A stretch of 64,000 nucleotides of DNA from Parietaria judaica (GCA_954871525.1 OX940864.1:6566001-6630000), one strand, 5' to 3'; counted from the first letter of the stretch, positions 27,138 through 36,660 are shown. Program-made: numbers and translations. Notes: generated from the letters alone by a model not told the origin.

Positions 27138-27573
27138 GGGAAATGACTCTTAATAGCCAAATTGAAACGTTTGATTAGCCAAATAGTCAACCTTTCATTT
27201 TTCTTTGTAAAATAGCCAAATTGACGAGGTGACTATTTAATAACACATTTTATACCTATAATACCCTTTTAACATATTAACGTGTATTAACAAAGTTAAT
27301 TTTTCTTAAAAATAAGAACATTTACTTGTGTATACAGAAAATCTATATTAACGTGTATTAACTGAGTTAATTTGTTTAAAAATAAAAAATCGTGATTAAA
27401 ATCAAAAATTTAATTTATTAACAAATTAACTTAGTTAATACACGTTAATACAAGGGTAATACAGTCTTTCGTGATTTATTAATGTGGTTGATTGGCTATT
27501 TGACAATATTTATCAAAAGGTTGGCTATTTTGCAAAATAGTTTTTCTAGTTTGACTATATGACTATAGAGCCC
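27138..27573. mobile_element. Mutator-type MITE upstream of arginase copy 1
   Basis: It starts GGGAAATGACTCTTAATAGC and ends with GACTATAGAGCCC, reading GGGCTCTATAGTC in reverse. Both ends run into AAAATAGCCAA-type sequence shared with the KNL1-carrying element. The perfect 9 bp duplication AACAACAAA is at 27129-27137 and 27574-27582. It lies about 490 bp upstream of the arginase start codon. Confidence 0.92.
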
Positions 27574-27582
27574 AACAACAAA

Positions 27583-29007
27583 TTATCTTTTGTTATTTCA
27601 CTGTTTGATTTTTTTATTTTTAGTTTTATTTTAAGTGAAGAAGAGTTTCTAAGATGAGTAACAAAAAGGCAGGAGGGGTCGGGATAGTGAAAGAGAAAAT
27701 TCACTAATCCACCTAGCCCGACTCCTTGCGGGCGGGCCTCAAGCCTGCAGTGTGTTGCGACTTGCGAGCGACCTGGCCCGAGCTCTCATTATATTGAGGA
27801 TCCATAGTATAAAGATGGACAGTGGTATAAATTATCAAAATGTTATTAGCTACGTAACATTAATTGAATAAACTAAACTAAAAATAAATATTTTTAAATA
27901 AGCAATACTGAATATGTCATAACCCATATGATATATAATATAACTATATTATACTGTTAACACTAACAGTGTAAATTCTTTCAAAAAAAAAAAAAAAACA
28001 CTAACAGTGTAAATAAACTAAATAACCATACTAAACTTAATATAACGTCAACAGTGTAGTGTAGGAGTAGGGACTATGTAGTATACTAAATAAGTAAAGT
28101 ATTATAATAGATATAAACGTTAATGTTTGTGTGCAGTGCAGTGTAGTAAAAGAGTTCGTTTCTTTGCTTGTGAGGGGGGTAGTTTCGTCTTTCTGACGCT
28201 TGGATTATGGAAGAGTTTTTATTTTTATTTTTATTTTTAGAGGATGTGGATCGGTCGAGAAGAGAAGTTAATAAGATGATGTTGAGAGTGAGAAGCACCT
28301 AAAACGTGCTCATTTACTCACCTAACTACACTTTCACTTTTTAATTTTGCTGTTTGAGTTTAAAAAAAAAAATGGGAAAAAAAAAAGTTTCCAAGATTGA
28401 TTGCAATAAGGGCGAAGATCACGATGGCGACGACGTTACTAGTTCCCTTCTTTTTAGGTAAAAACATGGAAAAGTAATTTTTTCGACATTTGTAGATAAA
28501 GTTATTGATTGATTATTTAAAACTTATATGGAATATACAAGGATCAGAATATAAATTCCCGCCCGTGTTCTACAATAATTAATTTCGACTAAATGTTCAA
28601 AAAAAAATAAAATTTTCATATTTAAAGTCATTCGATATTTTTAAGTCAACATCAATCGAATAAGTTATTTATTTCTTCCACTTATCAGAATTTTCAAAAA
28701 TTATTTTATCAAAATCATAATGATGAATTATTCGTGATGTTTGATTAAAAGCGAAAGAATTGACTTGAAAAAGACTTCGGATATTCATAGAGAAGACTAG
28801 TGTTATATTGTAAATAAATCAAATCTCCTGTTTGTCATTGTGTTTTCCATTTTCTTGAGATCTATTTACGTAAATTTTATTTTTGCATGTTATTACATTG
28901 TTTTTATCATTTTGGTTATGTTTAGATCAAAAATATGTTTTTTCATATATTAAATTGGAACTTTAAAATTCCACCATAATATGGTACATTCAAATATATT
29001 GTAAAAC
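27583..29007. other. Intergenic, with a decayed arginase-upstream copy
   Basis: Mostly AT-rich with no coding frames. At about 28170-28310 is a near-copy of the arginase copy 1 upstream block (TAGTTTCGTCTTTCTGACGC, GAGAAGAGAAGTTAA, AAGATGATGTTGAG). A short CACTAACAGTGTAAAT phrase occurs twice near 27960-28012 around an A-run. Confidence 0.5.
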
Positions 29008-29010
29008 TGA

Positions 29011-29278
29011 TGCGGATAGATTCAACATTTATTTTCTATTTTAAGTTTAATTAATTATTTTAATTGTTTCTTTTTTTAATTAGAGAGATTTAAGGAAGTT
29101 GTTATCTATTTTAGTGCTTTTGGTTTAAACCCTAGGTGATTATATAGGGTTGTTTTACGTTTTGTATTTAGCAGCCATTATGAATAAAAGTTTTAAGCTT
29201 TTGCTTTGAGAAAAGTCGAGTTTTCTACTCGCAGAGACGCGTTCTTGAATCACCGTAGTTCCGCTCTACATCAGTCAG
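29011..29278 (+). mobile_element. LTR fragment of a Tyr-Asp-Glu retroelement, copy A
   Basis: TGCGGATAGATTCAACA at 29011 begins about 145 bp that recur at 31174-31320. The following part (GTATTTAGCAGCCATTATGAATAAAA ... GACGCGTTCTTGAATCACCG ... CTCTACATCAG) recurs at 35876-35980 and, more diverged, at 30003-30265. Repeated ends on both sides of an internal frame mark these as LTRs. Confidence 0.65.
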
Positions 29279-29764
29279 ATGAGTACGACGAAGCCGTTTA
29301 CGACGGGCCCGTGTACAATGAGGCTGAGTACGCCGAAACTGTATATGACGAGGCCGTGTACAAGGATTCGGAGTACGACGACGCGGATTACGGCGAGGCC
29401 GTGTACGACGAACGGGAGTACAATGAAGTTGTCTACGGCAAGATTGTTTTATTGCCAAGCAAAGCCACCGAAGTGGTTGCACTAAGCGAGTCCATTGGCG
29501 TGATGGCCGTGATGGCCATGAGCAAGGCAGTGGAAATCGAATCGATCAAGACCATGGAGGTAAAGTTTGGGCGTGTACAGGATCGCGGAGGGAAAAATGG
29601 CAAACTTGGAGATATCGCGCGGTTGCGGCGAGAGTGCCTATTTACATATGTTTTTTTATGGCGACGAATCTGGCGCCGACACGACCGTGGTGATGCTTGC
29701 GGAATTGCAGCACGAGCGAACGGTCAAAATTCGAGGACGAATTTTCTCGAGCGGGAGAGAATGA
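29279..29764 (+). pseudogene. Truncated retroelement ORF with YDE repeats, copy A
   Basis: The frame joins the LTR directly to the middle of the repeat protein: EYDEAVYDGPVYNEAEYAE and so on. The N-terminal part and primer-binding region seen in the 30340 copy are missing. The frame then reads KATEVVALSESIGVMAVMAM and is shifted before the terminal IRGRIFSSGRE, which lies in another frame (ending 29764). It is a deletion derivative of the same element. Confidence 0.6.
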
Positions 29765-30002
29765 TGCAGACGTAATGACACATGCTAGAATATTGTCATG
29801 CACCACAATCTTCTCAATTAGTTCCACCATCTTCTCAATTAGTTATTGGTGATATAATATAATTAATGATTCTGTAGGCATTTTAGGTAGTATTTACTTA
29901 GTCATTTCCTTGATTTATTCAAGCATAATATTAGTCATTTATTAGTTAGCTATATTTTTGGTAATTAGTTTAAATTCAAACGACATGTGCATGTTAGCTA
30001 TA

Positions 30003-30267
30003 TATTGTAATCAAGGTGCACTTCATGAGGGAGTTTTATGATGAATTAAAAAAAATTAAGCTTGTGCTTGAGAAAGTCGAGTGTTATCTCGCAAAGACGC
30101 ATTCTTGTGTTCGATCATATTTCTCTCTACATCAGTATTGTAATCAAGGTGCACTTCATGAGGGAGTTTTATGATGAATTAAAAAAAATTAAGCTTTTGC
30201 TTGAGAAAGTCGAGTGTTATCTCGCAAAGACGCGTTCTTGTGTTCGATCGTATTTCTCTCTACATCA
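30003..30267 (+). repeat. Direct duplication of a 134 bp LTR-like segment
   Basis: GTAATCAAGGTGCACTTCAT through TCTCTACATCAG is present twice, at about 30009-30136 and 30140-30268, with only a few differences. It resembles the 3' part of the LTR at 29011. The second copy is followed by TTGATATCAGAGCC, which resembles the primer-binding site complementary to initiator tRNA-Met (TGGTATCAGAGC). Confidence 0.7.
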
Positions 30268-30339
30268 GTTGATATCAGAGCCACTCGTTTCTGTGCAGAG
30301 GCATCGAAGAAGTGAGCTCACGAAGCTTTCGTAGAGGAT

Positions 30340-31173
30340 ATGGTGAAACGAGAAGAGGTCGACGGATTGCGCGTTCAGGTGGAATTGCTGGCCCGTCAGA
30401 TGGTTGGACTGGTGCAGAATCAAATGGAGCAACGAGACCGAGACAAGTCCGACACCAAGGACGACCAAACCAACCTGTTCGGGCAGAATTTTAGACGTGC
30501 GGCGGTCCCGGAAGATGCGCAAAGGGTAGCGGCGATCGAGGTGGCTATCTCGGAGTACGATGAATCGACGTACGATGAGGCGGAGCACGGAGAGGCCGTG
30601 TACGACGAATCAGTTTACGGCGAGACGGAGTATGACGAACCCGTGTACGATGAGTATGACGAAGCCGTTTACGACGAGCCCGTTTACGATGAGGTGGAGT
30701 ACGCCGAAATCGTGCATGACGAGGCCGTGTACGACGACAACGTCTGCACCGAGCAAGAGGAGTCCGTGTATGATGAGGTCGGGCTTGAGGAGGCCGACGA
30801 GGACGAGAAGCAACTTGAGAGTGACACGACTATATTTCATGTTGTTCATATGTCGTGTTTAACCGCAACGGTGAAGATAGATGTTTTGCGGAGTCCGAGC
30901 AACCTTTTCCCCGAAACAAAGCTCCAGACTCGCATTGAGAAAGAAGTGGAAGAATCCAAAATTATTTTTGGGTTAAAATCCAAGGAGATGCCCGAGGAAG
31001 AAGAACGACGTGACAATGTCAACGTGAAGCCAATAACCAAGCGTGCGAAGGAACCACCCGACAAGCCGCCCGACATAACGATCGCGACGCCCAACTCCGA
31101 TGAACCACCCAAGTTCACTACCATCCCGCCCCAAGAAATTCGAGGACGAATTTTCTCAACTCCGAGAGAATAA
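30340..31173 (+). CDS. Retroelement-encoded protein with YDE-rich repeats
   Basis: An uninterrupted frame of 277 aa that follows an LTR-like segment and a primer-binding-site-like sequence, and runs to the next LTR copy at 31174. It is a mobile-element ORF in the gag position. The N-terminus (MVKREEVDGLRVQVELLARQ) is a short predicted helix or coiled coil. Residues about 70-130 are tandem acidic repeats such as YDESVYGETEYDEPVYDE. The C-terminal half is charged and proline-rich with PPDKPPDI. It ends IRGRIFSTPRE, similar to the end of the 29.7 kb copy. No reverse transcriptase or integrase is present, so the element is non-autonomous. Function unknown. Confidence 0.55.
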   Translation: MVKREEVDGLRVQVELLARQMVGLVQNQMEQRDRDKSDTKDDQTNLFGQNFRRAAVPEDAQRVAAIEVAISEYDESTYDEAEHGEAVYDESVYGETEYDEPVYDEYDEAVYDEPVYDEVEYAEIVHDEAVYDDNVCTEQEESVYDEVGLEEADEDEKQLESDTTIFHVVHMSCLTATVKIDVLRSPSNLFPETKLQTRIEKEVEESKIIFGLKSKEMPEEEERRDNVNVKPITKRAKEPPDKPPDITIATPNSDEPPKFTTIPPQEIRGRIFSTPRE

Positions 31174-31340
31174 TGCGGATAGATTCAACATTTATTTTCT
31201 ATTTTAAGTTTAATTAATTATTTTAATTGTTTCTTTTTTTAATTAGAGAGATTTAAGGAAGTTGTTACCTATTTTAGTGCTCTTGGTTTAAACCCTGGGT
31301 CATTATATAGGGTTGTTTCACACAAAAGTCAAGACTGGAT
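31174..31340 (+). mobile_element. LTR fragment of the YDE retroelement, copy B
   Basis: About 145 bp nearly identical to 29011-29157 (TGCGGATAGATTCAACA ... TTATATAGGGTTGTTT). It follows directly on the stop codon and purine-rich GAGAGAATAA of the 30340 frame, as a 3' LTR should. Confidence 0.65.
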
Positions 31341-32240
31341 TTGTTAGATTTGTGAGGGTGTGATATGAGATCGAATTGTAGGTGAAATTGGGGTCCCATG
31401 AGTTGAAAACTTGTGTTTTTATATTTCTGTCTTTTATTTTATTTTGGTTGTGTAAGTTTATCATTTTGTTATGTAACTATGTTTAATTATTCGGACATGA
31501 GCAATATTTATGTAGGCTAGTTGATGAAATTTGTTAGTTAAGTAGTATTATGTGTAGAACTTATATTCTGCAATTTGCAAGGCATATAATTACTAAAATG
31601 GCGAAGTTATTATTTTATTTTCGAATTAAATCCGACGAGTTGAACTCGGAAAATACAAAGAATGGGCTTATGATTATCAAAGTTAATGCATTGATGAGGA
31701 AAAAAAATCATTTGACTGGCATTATCAAAGTTAAGCCTTGTCGCCACATCATAATATTAGTGATTTGTTCGAAAATACAAGTTATACATTCATGAAATCA
31801 AGTACAGTATATATATATATATATATATGCTTCTGCCTTAAGTTTCAGAAGTGGATTCTAGCTTTGTACCTGATTAATTAATACTAAATATTGCTATAGT
31901 TCATCTAAGAATATGCTCTTTACAAGAATCACACATATATAATATGATATGATATGTATATATAGATATGGAATGATAGCATCAAAACTATTCACGGAAT
32001 ATTAGTGTGTTTTTACGCACTTTCTGCGTAAGTAATTATTTTCGTCCGTAAATTTTGGCTTTTGCATGTATTTCTTGATTTCACATTGCATATGTTGACT
32101 TTAGGATAGTGACACGTTTATTATTAGCTAGTATCGTACAAATATTTAAAAGTTAGATTTTTGTTTTTTCCATAAACAAATATTTCAAACTCCCATTTCT
32201 TGAGCCCAATGATAAATTGACACTTTGGACTTTATGCAAA
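31340..32240. other. AT-rich intergenic DNA
   Basis: A short TA run lies at about 31808-31828. The small open frames here have no recognisable features. Nothing else seen. Confidence 0.5.
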
Positions 32241-32248
32241 CTTGCAAG

Positions 32249-32617
32249 TAAACCTATAAATACAGTAATCGGAAAACCGGATTTCCGGAATTATTTTAAA
32301 AAAAACCGGAACCAGAAAATCCGGTTCCAGATTTTTCCGGAACCAGAAAATCCGGTTCCGGATTTATTGTATTTTCCGGAATCCGTTTTTTTTAAAAGAA
32401 AAAAGAAAAAAGAAAACCTATACTTTATAATTTGTATATCAAACCGGTTTATATTTTATAATTTATATATTAAAAAAAAAGCAGAACAGAATCCGGAACC
32501 GGAACCGGATTTTGCTTTCCGGAAAAAATCCGGAACCAGAAAATCCGGTTCCGGATTTTTCCGGAAACGTGAAAAACAGAACCCGGATCCGGGTTCTGTT
32601 CTATATTTACAGGTTTA
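32249..32617. mobile_element. Inverted-repeat element rich in CCGGAACC/GGTTCCGG
   Basis: The outer ends TAAACCTATAAATACAG and (reverse of the right) TAAACCTGTAAATATAG form an inverted repeat. Flanks CTTGCAAG and GTTGCAAG nearly match, as for an 8 bp target duplication. Inside, GAAAATCCGGTTCC and its reverse recur six or more times, so large parts can fold into hairpins. No credible coding frame. Confidence 0.55.
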
Positions 32618-32659
32618 CGTTGCAAGTGAAAGCGGAGACTCGAAGTTTCAAAAAATAAA

Positions 32660-33117
32660 GGATTAATGACGGCAAAAATACCCAAAATTTGGTCAAAAAA
32701 TCTCTCGTGTACCAAAAGTCTAAAAATGGTGGCAAAAATATCCAAAGTCACATTTGGGGCGTTGACCACTCCATTCTCGTAACGCATTTAACTTACCCGT
32801 TAACTCTGGCCACGTGGGCAAACGTGGCTTGCTGACATAACAATTTCTTGCCGCGTTAACGAGTCCACATCAGCCTCGTTTACGACAAAATAACGAATTA
32901 AACCCCTAATTGGGCTCGTCCATGTGGCAAAAAATTGCTATATCAGCAACCCACGTTTGTCCATGTAGCCAGAGTTAACGAGTAAGTTAACTGCGTTACG
33001 AGAATGGAGTGGTCAATGCCCCAAATGCGACTTTGAGTACTTTTACCACTACTTTTAAACTTTGGGTACACGAGGGGTTCTTTGACTAAACTTTGAGTAT
33101 TTTCGCCGTCATAACCC
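32660..33117. mobile_element. Mutator-type MITE, copy related to 18703
   Basis: It begins GGATTAATGACGGCAAAAAT and ends CGCCGTCATAACCC. The interior closely follows the 18703 element (TTGACCACTCCATTCTCGTA, GGCCACGTGG, CAACCCACGTTTGTCC). Flanking 9-mers are AAAAATAAA and TAAAATAAA (8 of 9 match). It is a second, older insertion of the same family. Confidence 0.85.
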
Positions 33118-33388
33118 TAAAATAAACTCAAAGTCTAGCTAAATTGGTATTTAACACAAAGAAACAAATGAGTTTTGAAATATAATATAAATAAAAAATA
33201 TATATTTACATATTAAATCGAAAAGAAAAGATATTAAATAAATATTTAAAATTCTCCCTTAAATTTAATTCTTATAAAATGAAAATAAAATACTGATGCA
33301 AGAATTACCAATAAAAACTCAAATTTTGCGCCCTAGTTTCTTGCATATGGATAAATAGTATTACCCCAATTTCAAAATAAGTGACTGA

Positions 33389-33706
33389 CAGTAGAGCTGT
33401 GCAGATGCATCGCCAGTGGCGACGGCGACGCATCGCGACCGGAATCCGGCCATCGCGACTCATCGCGAACTGCAGCCCAAAAGTCGCGATGTTCGCGGCA
33501 ACGGCCAAACGTCGCGATTCCGAGTCTCTGGCGCGCTCTCTCTCTCTCCCTCCCTCTCCGTCTCACAGCAGGGCATCTCTCTCTCTCGCGACTCATCGCG
33601 ATGCATCGCGGCCGTGATTCTCGCGACGCGTCGCGACCGTGAACAGTAGCGATTTTGGCGACTATGTTCGCGACTGGTCGCGATGCACGTTTGTGCAGCT
33701 CTACTG
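33389..33706. mobile_element. TCGCGA-rich element, copy 3, with inverted ends
   Basis: The left edge GTGACTGACAGTAGAGCTG and the right edge in reverse GTGACTGTCAGTAGAGCTG form an inverted repeat starting at about 33381 and ending at about 33713. The interior is packed with TCGCGA/CGCGAC words (GACTCATCGCGATGCATCGC). The TCGCGA density and GTTTGTGCAGCTC edge match the blocks at 13060 and 17290. No target duplication is certain. Confidence 0.65.
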
Positions 33707-33713
33707 ACAGTCA

Positions 33714-34120
33714 CAGATAATAAGATTGTAAGTAGGAGAAAACAAGTGATTTTTTTTTTCGTTTTTTTTTTCTTTTTCAATTTTTGTCGTAAAATTTTTC
33801 ATTGTTTGAAACTTTTAACTTATTTTACTGGCCATAAAAGGATGTCTAATATATTTTCTTTTTCTGAAAACCATTGTATATAATTTTTATCCGTTTATAT
33901 TATTATACTACTTATTTTATTTTTTTTATTTTTTTTTGAATGGATATTATACTACTTATTCTAGGTAATATGATACTTACCTTTGTATGGTAAAAAAGTG
34001 TAGATCAAAGGGGACATCTGATGATTTAAATATGATACATATTAGAGTGGAATACAAATATATGCTAATCCAATGTATCACGTAACTGAAAACGGTGATA
34101 CAATTTTCTATGTTAAATAG
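33714..34120. other. AT-rich intergenic DNA
   Basis: T-rich runs only. No gene or element ends recognised. Confidence 0.5.
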
Positions 34121-34127
34121 GATAATT

Positions 34128-35497
34128 GCAGCGTTACGAGTGTTTTACGGAACTGATTTTAATAAATTAATAAAAGAAAAATTATTTAATTAACGTTTTC
34201 TTTTATTAATTAATGTTCAATTTAAAGCAAAATATTCACCGAAGATCCGTTTTCGCAAAATAAAGAATCCAAATGTTCCTATTAATATCGAGATACTAAA
34301 AACGGACATAAAGTTTGTAAAATTTGGCTTCGGGACACTTCCGAGACCAAAAAATGGCCCCGGAAGCACCCCGAGAGGGCCCCGCAGGGCCCCACACACT
34401 GCCACGTGGCACCCACGGACCCCGCGCACCCTCCCACGTGTCACACGCACCTCCACGCACCCACTTGGCGGCTGACATCAGCACCATGACGTCATCAACT
34501 TGGAGGCCCAGTTTCGGCCGGAGTACGACGCAAGAAAGCCGCGAGTATGGGAGCTTGGATGGGCATGAAACTTGCGGCATAGGTTTTGCCACATCCCGGG
34601 AATTAAAAAAACTATATAATTTTACTCTGGGGACTTTCCGGAGTAATATATAATCGCGTTTGAATCCATGGCCTCTCCTATAAAATGAGCTTCAGTTTTC
34701 TCATTTGAATCATTTCACTCCGAGTCTCTCAACTCGACTTCCTCTCTCTAAAGCTCGTCCCTACAGCTCTCCTCCTCCCTCTAAACACCTCCCCCCTCGG
34801 GTAATTGCCTAATTGCAGCGTTACGAGTGTTTTACGGAATTGATTTTAATAAATTAATAAAAGAAAAATTATTTAATTAACGTTTTCTTTTATTAATTAA
34901 TGTTCAATTTCAAGCAAAATATTCACCGAAGATCCGTTTTTGCAAAATAAAGAATCCAAATGTTCCTATTAATATCGAGATACTAAAAACGGACATAAAG
35001 TTAGTAAAATTTGGCTTCGGGACACTTCCGAGACCAAAAAATGGCCCCGGAAGCACCCCGAGCGGGCCCCGCAGGGCCCCACACACAGCCACGTGGCACC
35101 CACGGACCCCGCGCACCCTCCCACGTGTCACACGCACCTCCACGCACCCACTTGGCGGCTGACATCAGCACCATGACGTCATCAACTTGGAGGCCCAGTT
35201 TCGGCCGGAGTACGACGCAAGAAAGCCGCGATTATGGGAGCTTGGATGGGCATGAAACTTGCGGCATCGGTTTTGCCACATCCCGGGAAGTAAAAAAACT
35301 ATATAATTTTACTCTGGGGACTTCCCGGAGTAATATATAATCGTGTTTGAATCCATGGCCTCTCCTATAAAATGAGCTTCATTTTTCTCATTAGAATCAT
35401 TTCACTCCGAGTCTTTCAACTCGACTTCCTCTCTCTAAAGCTCGTCCCTACAGCTCTCCTCCTCCCTCTAAACACCTCCCCCCTCGGGTACTTGCCT
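34128..35497 (+). repeat. Tandem duplication of a 687 bp LTR-like unit
   Basis: GCGTTACGAGTGTTTTACGG occurs at 34131 and 34818, and the two units are almost identical to CCTCCCCCCTCGGGTA. Each has a GC-rich middle (GGCCCCGCAGGGCCCCACAC), a TATA-like CCTATAAAATGAGC near its end (about 34676 and 35365) and a pyrimidine-rich stretch after it. This resembles U3-R of an LTR. I see no internal retroelement genes next to it. The open frames on both strands come from the GC-rich middle. Confidence 0.75.
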
Positions 35498-35530
35498 AAT
35501 GTTGAGCGTCTGAGGTTAATCAGGGGCTAG

Positions 35531-35560
<30 letters not shown>
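35531..35560. repeat. C homopolymer of 30 bases
   Basis: A run of exactly 30 C in this sequence, just downstream of the 687 bp duplication. Its length may be uncertain for technical reasons. Confidence 0.9.
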
Positions 35561-35561
<1 letters not shown>

Positions 35562-35875
35562 ATTCTCCCTGACCTCGGGTGCTTTTTTGCCCAGGTTCTT
35601 AGCGCGAGGTATACGACCTAGAGCGGAAGCTCTAGAGAAATTCCTGGCACGGTTTACGACTCTCCCCGCTAGGTTCTGTTCTACGTGGTGTTTGTACTAT
35701 CCTCCAGTCCATTATCTCTAGCAGATATACCGACTTCGCGGATAGACCGAGGACCCCGTATCAGGACCCACAATACGGATCGAGGGGTCCGACCGCCAGG
35801 GATTATCTGGAGATCAGGACCACAGAGGAAGCGACTAGGGCGGAAGCTCTGGACAAGGTCCTGACACGACTGTAC
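35561..35875. mobile_element. Probable retroelement internal fragment
   Basis: A moderately GC-rich stretch containing GCGGAAGCTCTAGAGAAATTCC and, about 205 bp later, GCGGAAGCTCTGGACAAGGTCC, each followed by TGGCACG/TGACACG. Internal repeats and position next to LTR-like units suggest retroelement debris. No protein family recognised. Confidence 0.4.
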
Positions 35876-35980
35876 GTTTTGTATTTAGCAGCCATTATGA
35901 ATAAAAATTTCAAGCTTTGATTTAAGAGAAGTCGAGTTTTCTACTCGCAGAGACGCGTTCTTGAATCACCGCTCTACATC
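35876..35980 (+). mobile_element. LTR fragment of the YDE retroelement, copy C
   Basis: It matches 29156-29274 (GTATTTAGCAGCCATTATGA, GAAGTCGAGTTTTCTACTCG, CGCGTTCTTGAATCACCG) apart from small deletions. It stops where the truncated NPF copy begins, so it sits at the broken end of the duplicated segment. Confidence 0.7.
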
Positions 35981-35984
35981 AAAA

Positions 35985-36660
35985 ACCCATTGACATCGTT
36001 CCTCGCCATTGCCATGCTTGCCACAATGATTGCATGTAACTAGAGTTAACCATTCCGCTTTTACCAACTTTTTTCCGACAATAAATTTATTTTTAACATT
36101 TAGAATCCGAGCACTTTTTTAGCAGAACTCTTTGAGAGGTTACATTCGAGTGGTGGAATTAGGATTTTATTATAGGAGGGCTATATTTTTTTTATACCAA
36201 AATCAAATAAAAAGTTCAAATACCTAGTTCAAACGAAATGGTTCAACAGATCCGGTGTCGGTATATCACATTAATCGAAACCGGTGCCAGTTTTAGAATT
36301 CAGTTCAGAAGATTTTGAGTTCTGATTTTGTTGTATCAATTCTCATTTGGCTTTTTCGCGTTTTTTAAATTTATTTTTTCTAATGGCAGGCCTTGTCGAG
36401 CAGCATAGGCTTGTGCAAAAATTACCATTGATGAGCTCTCTGAGTATACGGTGCCAAGCTCCACAGTATGTACTCGTGGGAATCTTGGAGTCCTTCCTCT
36501 ACATTGCAGAGATGGAGTTTTTCGCTTCTTGGGTGCCCCGATAGGCTTAAGAGCTTCTTGGAGTTTTTCTCTTCGGCGATGGGAAGCTTCGTCGAGAGCG
36601 CGCTTCTTAATGTGGTGGCAACGATCATGACGGGGAATGGCGAGCCCGGTTGAGTTTTGA
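35985..36660 (+). pseudogene. Truncated NPF7-type transporter, second copy
   Basis: Only the end of exon 4 (about 35985-36040, reading ..LAIAMLATMIAC-like) and most of exon 5 (about 36389-36655) remain. The intron between them is preserved in position. Exon 5 wording parallels the intact gene: LVEQHRLVQK, QAPQYVLVGILESFLYIAEM, MGSFVESALLNVVATI. Damage includes an extra C in GTGCCCCGAT at about 36534 that shifts the frame, loss of several codons near LKS, and a stop replacing W after NGEPG. The rest of the 3' part is missing. This is the decayed partner of the gene at 19204-23075. Confidence 0.88.

Noticed and set aside
29225..29482. Arg/Thr-rich frames overlapping the YDE repeats
   Set aside because: They are alternative frames of the tandem GACGA-type repeat. 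The YDE frame is supported by the second, longer copy.
34217..35340. Frames on both strands of the 687 bp tandem units
   Set aside because: They are duplicated with the repeat, overlap on opposite strands, and arise from the GC-rich middle of an LTR-like unit.
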